NCBI GenBank assembly: GCA_031262595.1
Contig: JAISHI010000023.1
Location: forward strand, 1-45,348
Length of the DNA stretch: 45,348 nucleotides
Source of the DNA: Christensenellaceae bacterium
GTDB lineage: Bacteria > Bacillota > Clostridia > Christensenellales > UBA1242
Direction: 5' to 3'
A program made the translations under genes and the position numbers. Each line of letters starts with the position of its first letter. The stretch's first letter is position 1. Shown here piece by piece: positions 13,602 through 21,194 of this stretch. Below the pieces are notes generated by a model that was given only the letters and a program-made list of their open reading frames with translations, had not been told where the DNA came from and made no database searches.

Positions 13602-13631
13602 TTGACGATTATTTATTTTTTTGGTTATAAT
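13602..13631 (+). promoter_or_regulatory. promoter of HU gene, with leader
   Basis: TTGACG (13602-13607), 18-nt spacer, TATAAT (13626-13631). A leader of about 55 nt follows, AT-rich and containing AAGGAG about 10 nt before ATG 13694. Confidence 0.75.
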
Positions 13632-13693
13632 TAAGCATATTCTTTTAAATCTTTTAAAAAAAGAATAAAAATATTATAAGGAGAAAAAAATCA

Positions 13694-13969
13694 ATGACAA
13701 AAGCAGATTTCGTTGCAAAATACTCGGAAAAGTTGGGACTTTCAAAAAAGGGGACAGAAGAAGTTGTTGTCGCTTTCGCTGAAACAATCGTCGAAGTTCT
13801 TCGCAGCGGCGATGAGGTTGTTTTACCTGAATTAGGTAAATTCGCAGTTGTTAAACGCGCTGCACACAACGCACGCAACCCACGCACCGGCGAAACAGTT
13901 AAAGTTCCTGCAACTTTAAAACCGGTTTTCAAAGCTGGCAAAAAGTTCAAAGACGGCATTTTAGCTTAA
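13694..13969 (+). CDS. hup: DNA-binding protein HU
   Basis: A 91-aa nucleoid protein that bends and compacts DNA. It begins MTKADFVAKYSEKLG and has the family core VVLPELGKFAVVKRAAHNAR followed by NPRTGETVKVPATLKPVFKAGKKFKD. Length and motif are typical. The gene stands alone, with its own promoter, a leader with a Shine-Dalgarno sequence and a terminator, as expected for an abundant protein. Codon choice is more A/T-ending (GTT, GCT, GAA) than in the neighbouring genes, consistent with high expression. Confidence 0.96.
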   Translation: MTKADFVAKYSEKLGLSKKGTEEVVVAFAETIVEVLRSGDEVVLPELGKFAVVKRAAHNARNPRTGETVKVPATLKPVFKAGKKFKDGILA

Positions 13970-13994
13970 TCTAACTTAAATGCGATTATCCGCG

Positions 13995-14022
13995 AAGGCT
14001 AAATCTTTGGTTTAGCCTTTTA
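13995..14022 (+). terminator. terminator of HU gene
   Basis: AAGGCTAAA (13995-14003) pairs with TTTAGCCTT (14011-14019), followed by TTT. Confidence 0.75.
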
Positions 14023-14070
14023 GGGTGCTTTGTTTGGATTGAAATCTTAGTTTTGATTAAAATATTCCGT

Positions 14071-14109
14071 AAAAAAGCGAGTTTAACTTTATATGAACTC
14101 GCTTTTTTT
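14071..14109. terminator. bidirectional terminator
   Basis: AAAAAAGCGAGTT (14071-14083) pairs with AACTCGC (14096-14102), which is followed by TTTTTTT. It ends the minus-strand gene 14119-14715 and backs up the HU terminator. Confidence 0.8.
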
Positions 14110-14118
14110 GCTTTTAGT

Positions 14119-14715
14119 TTATTTTGTCGGCGCCGTTGGAGCGTCGCCTAAAGCTTTCATCGTTTCCGCCATACTCGCGGCATCGGCGTTCGAGGCGTCG
14201 GTGGTTGGAGCTTCTGCTTTTGGCGTTTCAGTATTATTCTCTCTGCCGTATTCGTCAACTGTTTCGTCTTTTTCCGAGGCGTCAAGGAGCGCTCGCCTGC
14301 TTTTCGATAACCTAACCGCGAAAACTATCGCGAGAACAAGACACACGCCGCCAGCAATCAAGAAATACGGCGAATAAGCCATAAAATCCGTTACAAAACT
14401 AGTATCGCCAAAGTCAACTTTACCCGAAAGATGCAAGGCCCCTAGCGTTACTATAAATAAGACTGTATGAATAAGGAAGAACAGCATCGGCCCGAAAAGC
14501 GATAAAACGCCAAGCAGCAGCAACAAAAACGCGAATGCCGAAAAGATATTCTTTAAAGCCCTATCTATTTTAAAACGCTTCTTTATTTTTGCGTCAACAT
14601 TAGGGTCTTTTAGCGCGAGTTTAATTTTTTTGCGCCTGCCTATCCTTCGCCTTTGTCTTTTGCGCTCGTAATTATAGTTATACGAGTTTCCAACCATAAA
14701 ATCCAAAAGTCCCAT
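14119..14715 (-). CDS. small membrane protein, 198 aa, unknown
   Basis: Unrecognised. The N-terminus is cytosolic and strongly basic (ERKRQRRRIGRRKK). Three hydrophobic stretches follow: about 55-80 (IFSAFAFLLLLLGVLSLFG with the next segment close behind), about 78-96 and about 112-133 (YFLIAGGVCLVLAIVFAV). The last 65 residues are a soluble Ala/Thr/Glu/Pro-rich tail (TPKAEAPTTDASNADAAS). No catalytic motif is visible. GGAAAGGGGGAG lies just before ATG 14715, so this gene has a leader and a Shine-Dalgarno sequence. It is divergent from the collagen-like gene. Confidence 0.7.
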   Translation of the reverse strand: MGLLDFMVGNSYNYNYERKRQRRRIGRRKKIKLALKDPNVDAKIKKRFKIDRALKNIFSAFAFLLLLLGVLSLFGPMLFFLIHTVLFIVTLGALHLSGKVDFGDTSFVTDFMAYSPYFLIAGGVCLVLAIVFAVRLSKSRRALLDASEKDETVDEYGRENNTETPKAEAPTTDASNADAASMAETMKALGDAPTAPTK

Positions 14716-14743
14716 TCGCTCCCCCTTTCCAATATATATCCAT

Positions 14744-14772
14744 ATATTATCTTATAGTTTAATCATTAGCAA
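14744..14772 (-). promoter_or_regulatory. promoter of 198-aa gene, with leader
   Basis: Minus strand TTGCTA (14772-14767), 17-nt spacer, TAATAT (14749-14744), and a leader of roughly 22-28 nt containing a purine-rich Shine-Dalgarno sequence. Confidence 0.65.
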
Positions 14773-14793
14773 ACAAAACTTTGCGCGCGGGCT

Positions 14794-14821
14794 TTGCACC
14801 CAAGGCAGCACCTTTTAATAA
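14794..14821 (+). promoter_or_regulatory. promoter of collagen-like gene, nearly leaderless
   Basis: TTGCAC (14794-14799), 16-nt spacer, TAATAA (14816-14821), then 8 nt to ATG 14830. No Shine-Dalgarno sequence is present between the -10 and the start. Confidence 0.5.
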
Positions 14822-14829
14822 ACTGAAGT

Positions 14830-16461
14830 ATGGGATTTTCAGACAAGTTTTGGTGTTGCGTTGGGCCGCGCGGCGCTACTGGAGCGACTGGCGCAACTGG
14901 TCCAGCCGGAACGGGTTGTAGCGGCGGTTGCCCGACAGGGTCAACAGGCGCAACGGGCGCAACGGGCGCAACGGGCGCAACAGGTATTGGGACAACGGGG
15001 GCTACAGGCGCAACTGGGGCAACTGGGATAGGAACAACTGGTGCGACTGGGCCGACTGGGCCGACTGGCGCGCTGGGTTCGACTGGCGAACAAGGCGTTC
15101 AAGGAATTCAAGGCGTTCAAGGTTTAGTCGGCGCAATGGGTTTTACGGGCGATGTTGGCCCGACGGGGCCGACAGGCGAAACTGGCGTTACTGGGCCGAT
15201 GGGTCCGACCGGCCCGCAAGGCATTCAAGGCGTTGCCGGTCCGATGAGCACCTTACTCGGCGCATATGACAGCCTCGAAGATTTAGAGGACGCTCACCCA
15301 ACGGGAACGGCGGGCGACGCATATTACGTGAGCCCTGACCTATATATTTGGGACCCCGACGTGGGCGCTTGGTATAACGTCGGGCGTTTGGCTGGGCCGC
15401 AAGGCGTTCAGGGCGTTCAAGGCATTCAAGGCGAGATGGGCGACGTCGGACCGACTGGTCCTGCGGGCGCAACGGGCTCGACAGGCGCGACGGGTCCGCA
15501 AGGGATTCAGGGTCCGACTGGTTCACAAGGCATTCAAGGGCTTCAAGGTCTTCAAGGATCAACGGGAGCTACTGGCGCAACCGGAGCGCAAGGAATACAA
15601 GGCATACAAGGACTTCAAGGCGCGATTGGAGCAACTGGCGCGGTTGGCGCAACGGGAGCTACTGGCGAGCAAGGAATTCAAGGTATTCAAGGGGTTCAAG
15701 GCGAAAAAGGCGCAACTGGTCCGACGGGTCCGACTGGCGCAACGGGTTTAATCGGGGCGACTGGGGCGACGGGAGCGACTGGCGCACAAGGAATCCAAGG
15801 CATTACGGGAGCAACGGGCGCGACGGGCGCAACTGGTTCAATCGGCGCGACGGGCGCAACGGGAGCAGTTGGTGCAACAGGCGCAACCGGCGCAACGGGC
15901 GCACAAGGTATTCAAGGCATTACGGGTGCAACCGGCGCAACGGGTCCGCAAGGGATACAAGGACTTCAAGGCGTTCAAGGTCCAACTGGCGCACAAGGAA
16001 TCCAAGGCGTTCAAGGGGTTCAAGGCGTTAAAGGCGCAACGGGTGCAACGGGTGCTACTGGCGCGCAAGGCGTTCAAGGTATTCAAGGCCCGACTGGCGC
16101 AGTTGGCGCGACGGGCGCGCAAGGGCTTCAAGGCGTTGCGGGTGCGACGGGGGCGACGGGCGCAACGGGAGCGACGGGTGCGACTGGCCCGCTCTTTACA
16201 CCTGTCGTGGTGTCGAGCCAAGTCGCGCTTTCTGCAGGCAAAGGCGGCGGCATTACCGCTAACTGCCCTTCCGGTTATTACGCGATTGGCGGCGGCGCGG
16301 AGAGTATGACGAAATTGCCGAACGGGCTGACTATTCTTGCAAGCAACCCCGCATACTCTGGGACAAACCCGCCGACGGGCTGGTATGCGAACGCAACAAA
16401 CAACACAACGACCGACGGCCTAGTCCTAACCTCCTACGCGGTCTGCATGCCGAAGGCGTAA
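14830..16461 (+). CDS. collagen-like protein with C-terminal globular domain
   Basis: A 543-aa protein. After a short Cys-containing head ([15 protein letters not shown]) it runs through Gly-X-Y triplets, mainly GAT, GPT, GIQ and GVQ, to about residue 455. One break at about 137-190 is a compact non-collagen module ([35 protein letters not shown]) known from other bacterial and phage collagen-like proteins. The C-terminal domain (about 456-543) contains [21 protein letters not shown] and VCMPKA and would act as the trimer-forming or binding head. No signal peptide is visible, as in BclA-like exosporium or phage-type proteins, so the way it reaches the surface is unknown. Thr dominates the Y position, which often carries glycans. 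Confidence 0.9.
   Translation: MGFSDKFWCCVGPRGATGATGATGPAGTGCSGGCPTGSTGATGATGATGATGIGTTGATGATGATGIGTTGATGPTGPTGALGSTGEQGVQGIQGVQGLVGAMGFTGDVGPTGPTGETGVTGPMGPTGPQGIQGVAGPMSTLLGAYDSLEDLEDAHPTGTAGDAYYVSPDLYIWDPDVGAWYNVGRLAGPQGVQGVQGIQGEMGDVGPTGPAGATGSTGATGPQGIQGPTGSQGIQGLQGLQGSTGATGATGAQGIQGIQGLQGAIGATGAVGATGATGEQGIQGIQGVQGEKGATGPTGPTGATGLIGATGATGATGAQGIQGITGATGATGATGSIGATGATGAVGATGATGATGAQGIQGITGATGATGPQGIQGLQGVQGPTGAQGIQGVQGVQGVKGATGATGATGAQGVQGIQGPTGAVGATGAQGLQGVAGATGATGATGATGATGPLFTPVVVSSQVALSAGKGGGITANCPSGYYAIGGGAESMTKLPNGLTILASNPAYSGTNPPTGWYANATNNTTTDGLVLTSYAVCMPKA
14860..16190 (+). repeat. coding repeats of GXY triplets
   Basis: Short tandem units such as GGCGCAACG and AAGGCATTCAAG recur in frame through the collagen-like gene. 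Blocks of identical 9-mers (14950-14985, 15820-15905) are prone to slippage and to misassembly from short reads. The repeats are protein-coding and are not a CRISPR array. Confidence 0.85.
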
Positions 16462-16467
16462 AATATC

Positions 16468-16554
16468 TGGTGCGGTCGTCGAGACTTGAACTCGAAAGGG
16501 TTTAATCCCACAGGATCCTTAGTCCTGCGCGTCTGCCAATTTCGCCACGACCGC
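16468..16554 (-). tRNA. tRNA-Leu, anticodon AAG
   Basis: On the minus strand the 87-nt gene starts GCGGTCG and ends CGACCGC-A-CCA, with the CCA encoded. The D arm is GCG/CGC, and the anticodon stem CAGGA/TCCTG encloses the loop CTAAGGA, so the anticodon is AAG (plus-strand 16518-16520). A long variable arm (TGGGATTAAACCC) marks a class II tRNA, and the T arm is TCGAG/CTCGA around TTCAAGT. An A at position 34 should be deaminated to inosine to read CUU and CUC. Confidence 0.93.
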
Positions 16555-16565
16555 TTGAAAACTTT

Positions 16566-16596
16566 ATTATAATATCATAACTTTTAAAAAAGTCAA
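16566..16596 (-). promoter_or_regulatory. tRNA-Leu promoter
   Basis: Minus strand TTGACT (16596-16591) and TATTAT or TATAAT (overlapping, 16574-16566) with a spacer of 16 or 19, giving a start a few bases before the tRNA 5' end at 16554. Confidence 0.6.
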
Positions 16597-16597
16597 C

Positions 16598-16627
16598 AAA
16601 AAAACGGCGCGTTTTGATTGCCGTTTT
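16598..16627 (-). terminator. terminator of 171-aa gene
   Basis: Plus-strand AAAACGGC (16601-16608) pairs with GCCGTTTT (16620-16627). On the minus strand the stem is followed by TTTTTTTGTTG. It separates the 171-aa gene from the tRNA promoter by only a few bases. Confidence 0.75.
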
Positions 16628-16647
16628 CGTTTAAGTTTTAAGTTTAT

Positions 16648-17163
16648 TTACTTTTTTTCTAGTTCTTCTTTTTCTTCTTCTCGTCTTTTCACGCCAGCGC
16701 TGGCAGCTACACCGACTAACGCTAAAGCCGCGCCCCAACCTATCGCCTTCCCTGCTGATTTTTGACTGTCTTTTGCTTCTTCGAGCCTATACTCCTTTTC
16801 GTCTGCTGGTTGAGTGCTATACCGAATTGCATCTTCGAGGTCTGAGCCGCCCACTAAACCAAGAACTCCAACCCCAGCGAGAATTGCACTTGCATTAAAT
16901 AATCCGCGAACAAGCTTACTCCTTTTATAGCCTTGTCCAACCATGGCAGCGACTTTGTCAACGAATGACTGTTTGCCTTCTTTAACCTCGGCGGCGACGG
17001 GCTGTTCAACTTCCTCGGTTTGTGTGTTTACGGCTAAATCTTCACCTTGTGGATTCGCAGCGTAGTATTTCTCATATTCCTCATACTCTTTTTTTGTTGA
17101 AACTACTGCTTTGCCGTTTTTAACAATCAAATGGCGTACATCGTTTACTTTTTCTTTTCCCAT
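16648..17163 (-). CDS. membrane protein, 171 aa, unknown
   Basis: Unrecognised. The first 65 residues are charged and soluble (VKNGKAVVSTKKEYEEYEKY, then a Glu/Val/Gln-rich stretch). Two hydrophobic segments follow at about 88-104 (ASAILAGVGVLGLVGG) and about 143-160 (GWGAALALVGVAASAG), separated by an acidic loop. The C-terminus is a charged helix (KRREEEKEELEKK). The ends of both segments are Gly/Ala-rich, so tight helix packing or oligomerisation is possible. A strong promoter ends 5 nt before the ATG, so the mRNA is leaderless. No partner gene suggests a role. Confidence 0.7.
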   Translation of the reverse strand: MGKEKVNDVRHLIVKNGKAVVSTKKEYEEYEKYYAANPQGEDLAVNTQTEEVEQPVAAEVKEGKQSFVDKVAAMVGQGYKRSKLVRGLFNASAILAGVGVLGLVGGSDLEDAIRYSTQPADEKEYRLEEAKDSQKSAGKAIGWGAALALVGVAASAGVKRREEEKEELEKK

Positions 17164-17168
17164 ACTTT

Positions 17169-17197
17169 ATATTATCACAAAAAAACGGGCGACGCAA
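17169..17197 (-). promoter_or_regulatory. promoter of 171-aa gene, leaderless type
   Basis: Minus strand TTGCGT (17197-17192), 17-nt spacer, TAATAT (17174-17169), then AAAGT and ATG 17163. Confidence 0.7.
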
Positions 17198-17293
17198 GCA
17201 TTTTTTTATAAAATCTATAAAATTTTTATAAAGATTATAAATTTGGTTTTTTGATGAATTTGTTGTTAAAATGCCAAACCGCGTTGCGGGCGG

Positions 17294-17322
17294 TTGCAAA
17301 AAAGCGTTTATGAGAATAAAAT
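17294..17322 (+). promoter_or_regulatory. promoter of CDF transporter, nearly leaderless
   Basis: TTGCAA (17294-17299), 17-nt spacer, TAAAAT (17317-17322), then 8 nt to ATG 17331. The ORF-track ATG at 17325 is only 2 nt past the -10 and cannot be on this transcript. Confidence 0.6.
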
Positions 17323-17330
17323 AAATGCAT

Positions 17331-17969
17331 ATGGAAAAGAAAATAAATGCGGGAACGAAAACGCAAACCGAAAAGAAAGTTTTAATTATCGTTTTCGCAC
17401 TGAACTTTGCGTTTTTCGCGATTGAGCTCGCGACGGGGCTAATCTCGAACTCGCTCGGGCTGATAACCGACAGCGCGGATATGTTTGCCGACGCGCTAAT
17501 TTACGGGCTTTCGCTGTTCGCGCTAGGAAAGGCGTTCGCGCGCAAGAAACGCATCGCGTTTACCCAATGCGGATTACAAACCGTTTTAATCGCGTTCGTC
17601 GGGTTCGAAATCGTCCGCCGATTTATCTTCGAAACGCCGCTGCCCGACTATAAATTTATGATAATAGTTTCGGCGTTCGCATTCATCGCGAACCTAACCT
17701 CGCTTTTGTTGCTCCGAAAGCTAAACAGCAACGACACAAACATAAAAGCCAGCGAGATTTGTTCGCGCGTTGATTGCGGCGTGAATTTAGGCGTTATCGT
17801 TGGTGGAATTTTGGTTTTAATTTTCGAAAGCAAGTTGCCCGACCTTATTATCTCGTCGCTGATTTTCGTTTGGGCGGCTCGGGAACTTATCGAAATGTAT
17901 ATGACAGCCTCTCGGGGCGAGGTCGGTTGCGGCTGCAACGCGCACGAACACCCCGAAGTTCACGTTTAA
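17331..17969 (+). CDS. cation diffusion facilitator (CDF) family transporter, short form
   Basis: A 212-aa protein with six predicted membrane segments, related to CzcD/YiiP-type divalent metal exporters. Segment 2 reads SLGLITDSADMFADALIYG, with the metal pair as DxxxD; segment 5 reads SEICSRVDCGVNLGVIVGG, with CxxxD where most zinc exporters have HxxxD. The roughly 90-residue cytosolic ferredoxin-like domain of the family is absent and is replaced by a short Cys/His tail (GCGCNAHEHPEVHV) that could bind metal itself. The second ATG is chosen as start because of the promoter position. The metal specificity cannot be told from sequence; the altered ligands argue against assuming zinc. Confidence 0.82.
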   Translation: MEKKINAGTKTQTEKKVLIIVFALNFAFFAIELATGLISNSLGLITDSADMFADALIYGLSLFALGKAFARKKRIAFTQCGLQTVLIAFVGFEIVRRFIFETPLPDYKFMIIVSAFAFIANLTSLLLLRKLNSNDTNIKASEICSRVDCGVNLGVIVGGILVLIFESKLPDLIISSLIFVWAARELIEMYMTASRGEVGCGCNAHEHPEVHV

Positions 17970-17984
17970 AAACCTCACAACAAA

Positions 17985-18010
17985 CAAAAACCCCGCGTTA
18001 ACGGAGTTCT
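17985..18010 (-). terminator. probable terminator of 151-aa gene
   Basis: On the minus strand AACTCCG (18008-18002) pairs with CGGGGTT (17995-17989) with one mismatch, followed by TTTG. Modest strength. Confidence 0.5.
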
Positions 18011-18040
18011 TGCTTAAAATAACTTTAAAGCGTTATTAAA

Positions 18041-18496
18041 TTACGCTTGTTGTTTTTTAGTAGCTACGCAAATAGCCGAACCAATAACAATCGCGCCTAA
18101 TAATACGCCCCAAACTGACATGAGTTGAGTCATAAACATACCAAACGCTTCGGTTTCGATTTTCTTAACCGCTAGTTTTATATCTGCGATATATGTATCG
18201 ATAACCGCCTTTCCTGCGTCGGTCGGTGCTGCTTCTTTCTCAGCCTCTAATTGCTTAATCATACGATTAACCGCTTCTTTCCCACTAATAACTTCGTCGC
18301 GGTCGGCAAGAGCGATTTCTTCTCCATTCTTATCCAATTCCGCAACAACTTGTCGTCCCCATATCATCCCAGTGCCTGTTATCGCTGAACTTTGTTTCGC
18401 AAACTCAGCTTGCATTATTGCATTAATTAACCCAAAAAGCATAACAAGCCCGATGAACGATGCTAAAACAATTTTCATTATACAATGTTTTTTCAA
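18041..18496 (-). CDS. two-TM protein with a central soluble loop, 151 aa, unknown
   Basis: Unrecognised. There is an N-terminal membrane segment (IVLASFIGLVMLFGLINAIM, about 8-28), then about 90 mostly charged residues (VVAELDKNGEEI, AVNRMIKQLEAEKEA), then a second segment (SVWGVLLGAIVIGSAICVA, about 126-146). The loop is therefore probably outside the cell or the whole protein is an anchored hairpin. The start is TTG 18496: AAGGAG lies 9 nt before it, whereas ATG 18478 has no ribosome binding site. It stands alone, with a leader of about 60 nt and its own terminator. Confidence 0.65.
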   Translation of the reverse strand: MKKHCIMKIVLASFIGLVMLFGLINAIMQAEFAKQSSAITGTGMIWGRQVVAELDKNGEEIALADRDEVISGKEAVNRMIKQLEAEKEAAPTDAGKAVIDTYIADIKLAVKKIETEAFGMFMTQLMSVWGVLLGAIVIGSAICVATKKQQA

Positions 18497-18563
18497 ATTT
18501 AATTACTCCTTTTAACCACAGTTTTGTCTTGGATACCTCTTTTGTGGGTGGAAGTATGGGGTA

Positions 18564-18592
18564 ATTTTATCTTTATAAACTAAAATCGTCAA
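18564..18592 (-). promoter_or_regulatory. promoter of 151-aa gene, with leader
   Basis: Minus strand TTGACG (18592-18587), 17-nt spacer, TAAAAT (18569-18564). A leader of about 60 nt runs to TTG 18496. I see no recognisable riboswitch in it. Confidence 0.7.
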
Positions 18593-18683
18593 ACTTTTTT
18601 ATATAAAAATCGATTTTTTGGCATTTTTGGCAGTCCAATCCTTAAATTGCGGAGCGCAAACCCCCACGAAACGCCTAAACTAC

Positions 18684-18712
18684 TTGCTTTTCGCGCGCCG
18701 ATCGGCGATAAT
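18684..18712 (+). promoter_or_regulatory. promoter of zinc-ribbon membrane gene, nearly leaderless
   Basis: TTGCTT (18684-18689), 17-nt spacer, GATAAT (18707-18712), 8 nt to ATG 18721. No Shine-Dalgarno sequence. Confidence 0.55.
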
Positions 18713-18720
18713 CTTTTATT

Positions 18721-19524
18721 ATGAGTTTTACAGCTGGCGTTTGCCCGAAATGCAAAGAATATTTACTCCTTAAAGAGGGCGTTCCGTTTTTGGTCTGCCC
18801 GCTTTGCAGCGCGAATATCTCGTTCCAAAAATCGCAAACGTTGCTTAAAAACCGTTGCATGAACCCCGAGAATATCTCGAAACTAATCGAGGATTGCCTA
18901 ACGCTCGAGGTTCGCTACGGAAAAGAACTTCCGCTCTATATAATGGGCGAACTCGCGGACAATTTTCCGTCGAATGAGGAGGTTTCGTATCTGCTCTGCT
19001 CGCTAACGAACTTCGACGAGGCCCTAACGCGCGAGCATCTTAAAAAGTTCGCGGCTCTTCCCTCGAAGCCGGCTTGGGCGGAAAAACTTCTCGCGGCTTG
19101 CTTGCGGTTCGATTATCTCGACATCGAGGACACGCTTAAAACCTATATAAAAACAAAGCTCGACCCGAAATTTCACCCCGAATACCTCGCGAAATTAAAG
19201 CACCTCATGGGGCAATACAAGGGCGACCGCTATACGCGCTCGTCGACGGTTTCGCTTTGGGCGATGTTCGCTGGGTTCGCGGTTTTAAACCTCGCCGTGC
19301 CTGTCGTGTTTTTCGTCGCGCTGCCGATGCTGACGATACTCGCGACTGGGCTTATTGCGCTCGGGATTATGCTCCTCGAACTCGGTTGTTTATTCCTTCA
19401 TAACCGCGTCTTCGGCAACCGAACGGGCTTAGCCGGCGTCGAGAAAGTTTTGACCGTCGTTTTTGTTTGCAGCATCGTCTTTTTAGTTATGCTGAGCCTA
19501 CTCGCGGGGACAATACAAATATAA
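18721..19524 (+). CDS. zinc-ribbon membrane protein, 267 aa, unknown
   Basis: An N-terminal zinc ribbon is formed by CPKC (8-11) and CPLC (26-29). A cytosolic, mainly helical middle region follows (about 45-175; LIEDCLTLEVRYGKELPLYI, FDEALTREHLKKFAAL), and then three hydrophobic segments at about 178-200, 203-224 and 238-262 (VLTVVFVCSIVFLVMLSLLAG). The layout resembles other Bacillota zinc-ribbon-plus-TM proteins of unknown role. The RluA-type gene starts 13 nt downstream with its own AAGGAAAT, so the two form an operon. Confidence 0.75.
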   Translation: MSFTAGVCPKCKEYLLLKEGVPFLVCPLCSANISFQKSQTLLKNRCMNPENISKLIEDCLTLEVRYGKELPLYIMGELADNFPSNEEVSYLLCSLTNFDEALTREHLKKFAALPSKPAWAEKLLAACLRFDYLDIEDTLKTYIKTKLDPKFHPEYLAKLKHLMGQYKGDRYTRSSTVSLWAMFAGFAVLNLAVPVVFFVALPMLTILATGLIALGIMLLELGCLFLHNRVFGNRTGLAGVEKVLTVVFVCSIVFLVMLSLLAGTIQI

Positions 19525-19537
19525 GGAAATAATAATA

Positions 19538-20398
19538 ATGAAAACACAAACCTTCACAGCCGTTAAAGGCGAATTGCTCTCGAAATTTATCCCGAACAAC
19601 CTCCATGGCGCGGGGTTTGCTTTCGTGCGCACGCTCTTAAAAAATAAGGACATTAAGGTTAATGGCGCGCGCGTTTCGGCGGACGTTATGCTCTCGGCGG
19701 GCGACACAGTTCAAATTTTCTACCCCGACGACGCGATAAAGGAATATAAACCTTATAAAATAATCTTCGAGGACAAAAATATCCTTGTCGTTCATAAAAA
19801 TCAAGGCATCGAAACAACGAGCGCGGTTAATAAAAACACGCTCGAGAACCTATTAAGCGCGAATTTTAAGAAAAATTTAATCGCGGTTCATAGATTGGAC
19901 GTTAATACGGAAGGCTTAGTCATTTTCGCGAAAAACGAAACCGCGCGAACCGAACTCGAAAACGCATTTAAAGAAGATTTCGTCGAGAAAACCTATAACG
20001 CGCTTTGTTTCGGAACGCTAAATAAGTCGCCGTTAACCCTCACGGGCTACCTTAAAAAGGATTCGGGCGCGGGGGAGGTCGTTATCGCGAAAGAACAATC
20101 GCCGGGATTCTTACCAATTAAAACGACCGTCGAGTTCGTTAGGAACCTCAAAGATTTCGGGCTATATAAAATTACGCCGCGAACAGGCCGAACCCACCAA
20201 ATCCGCGCCCATCTCGCGAGCATCGGGCTTTATATTGTCGGCGACGGGAAATACGGCGACGCAAAACTCAATAAAGCCTACGGCGAAACGAAGCAAGCCC
20301 TTTGCGCAACGGAAATTAAGTTTAAATTCCCACCCGCTTCCCCACTCGCCTATTTAAATAAAGAAATTTTTAAAACCGTGCCGAGTTTTTTAAAATAA
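19538..20398 (+). CDS. RluA-family pseudouridine synthase
   Basis: Isomerises uridines in rRNA or tRNA to pseudouridine. A 286-aa protein with an S4-like N-terminal RNA-binding domain (FVRTLLKNKDIKVNGARVSA), the catalytic motif HRLDVNTEGLVIFAK with the nucleophile Asp near residue 120, and the C-terminal TPRTGRTHQIRAHLASIG. The members RluA, RluC and RluD cannot be separated by eye; the S4 domain fits RluC/RluD-type enzymes. It is second in an operon behind the zinc-ribbon membrane gene. Confidence 0.93.
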   Translation: MKTQTFTAVKGELLSKFIPNNLHGAGFAFVRTLLKNKDIKVNGARVSADVMLSAGDTVQIFYPDDAIKEYKPYKIIFEDKNILVVHKNQGIETTSAVNKNTLENLLSANFKKNLIAVHRLDVNTEGLVIFAKNETARTELENAFKEDFVEKTYNALCFGTLNKSPLTLTGYLKKDSGAGEVVIAKEQSPGFLPIKTTVEFVRNLKDFGLYKITPRTGRTHQIRAHLASIGLYIVGDGKYGDAKLNKAYGETKQALCATEIKFKFPPASPLAYLNKEIFKTVPSFLK

Positions 20399-20474
20399 TT
20401 TTTGAAAATAGTGCGCGCCGCTATCCCACTCGATTATTTAAATCGTGTTTTATTAAATAATTTATAATAAATAT

Positions 20475-21176
20475 TTAAAATCCGCGCAATCGCACCTCGG
20501 CGACGGTTTTCGAAACAATATCCGCGAAGGTTTGCGCCTCGTCTTTCGAATACGGAACCAGCGCAACGAAGTTCGATTTCGAAAACTCGTTCGGGATGAA
20601 TTGTTGGATTTGATAGACCCCAGCGCCCGCGATTTCTTCGGCGATTTGCGTAAAATCGCTGCCGTTAAGATACGGCGAGAGCGTCGTTCGGAACATATAC
20701 TTATCTTTTTCGAGAGTTTTTAAAAACTCAATGCTTTTCGCGACGTCGTCATTAAGCGGAACGCCGGTTATATCCGCATAGCGCGAGAGCGGCGCTTTTA
20801 TATCCATCGCGACGAAATCGACGAGTTTTTCGTTAACGAGTTTCTTTAAAATCTCGAAATTCGTTCCGTTTGTATCGAGTTTAACGAGCAGCCCTAAGCC
20901 CCTTATCGCGTTTATAATCTCGCGAAGCCTAGGAAATAGCGTCGGTTCGCCGCCCGAGATAACAACGCCGTCTAAAAACTTTTTTTTACTCTCAATATCC
21001 GCGAAAACCTCAACGAAACTCATCGAATTGCTTTTTGGGCTAAAGATTTGGCTGTTATGGCAATAATGACAACGGAAATTGCAACCGCCCAAAAAGATAA
21101 CGCAAGAGACCTTTTCCGGATAATCAAGGAAAGATTGCGGTTGATACCCCGCGACTTTAATTTCGTTTATATCCAT
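20475..21176 (-). CDS. nrdG: anaerobic ribonucleoside-triphosphate reductase activating protein
   Basis: Radical-SAM enzyme that installs the glycyl radical on NrdD. The CxxxCxxC cluster motif is C32-C36-C39 in GGCNFRCHYCHN, followed by VVISGGEPTLFPRL and LDTNGTNFEIL. The form of about 233 aa, with C-terminal QQFIPNEFSKSN, matches the NrdG2-type activases found in Clostridia. The start is ATG 21176 with AAAGGGAG upstream; the 29 extra residues in the ORF track cover an intercistronic hairpin. It lies 71 nt downstream of nrdD on the same strand and is almost certainly cotranscribed. Confidence 0.93.
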   Translation of the reverse strand: MDINEIKVAGYQPQSFLDYPEKVSCVIFLGGCNFRCHYCHNSQIFSPKSNSMSFVEVFADIESKKKFLDGVVISGGEPTLFPRLREIINAIRGLGLLVKLDTNGTNFEILKKLVNEKLVDFVAMDIKAPLSRYADITGVPLNDDVAKSIEFLKTLEKDKYMFRTTLSPYLNGSDFTQIAEEIAGAGVYQIQQFIPNEFSKSNFVALVPYSKDEAQTFADIVSKTVAEVRLRGF

Positions 21177-21194
21177 AATTTCTCCCTTTAAATT

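Noticed and set aside
14860-16190. Repeats resembling a CRISPR array or tandem satellite
   Set aside because: The repeats are in-frame Gly-X-Y codons of irregular spacing with no unique spacers; they are explained by the collagen-like protein.
15838-16221. Arg/Cys-rich ORFs on both strands inside the collagen-like gene (also 15188-15562, 15869-16309)
   Set aside because: They are out-of-frame readings of the GXY repeats and have low-complexity composition.
18497-18563. Leader of the 151-aa gene as a riboswitch
   Set aside because: The approximately 60-nt leader is too short and lacks any aptamer core I recognise.
18595-18683. Intergenic sequence as a small gene
   Set aside because: No start codon with ribosome binding site and no ORF of useful length; only the flanking divergent promoters are supported.
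20399-20474. AT-rich intergenic stretch as a terminator or promoter
   Set aside because: Only weak self-complementarity (CGATT/AATCG) and no clear T-run or -35/-10 pair were found between the convergent RluA-type gene and nrdG.
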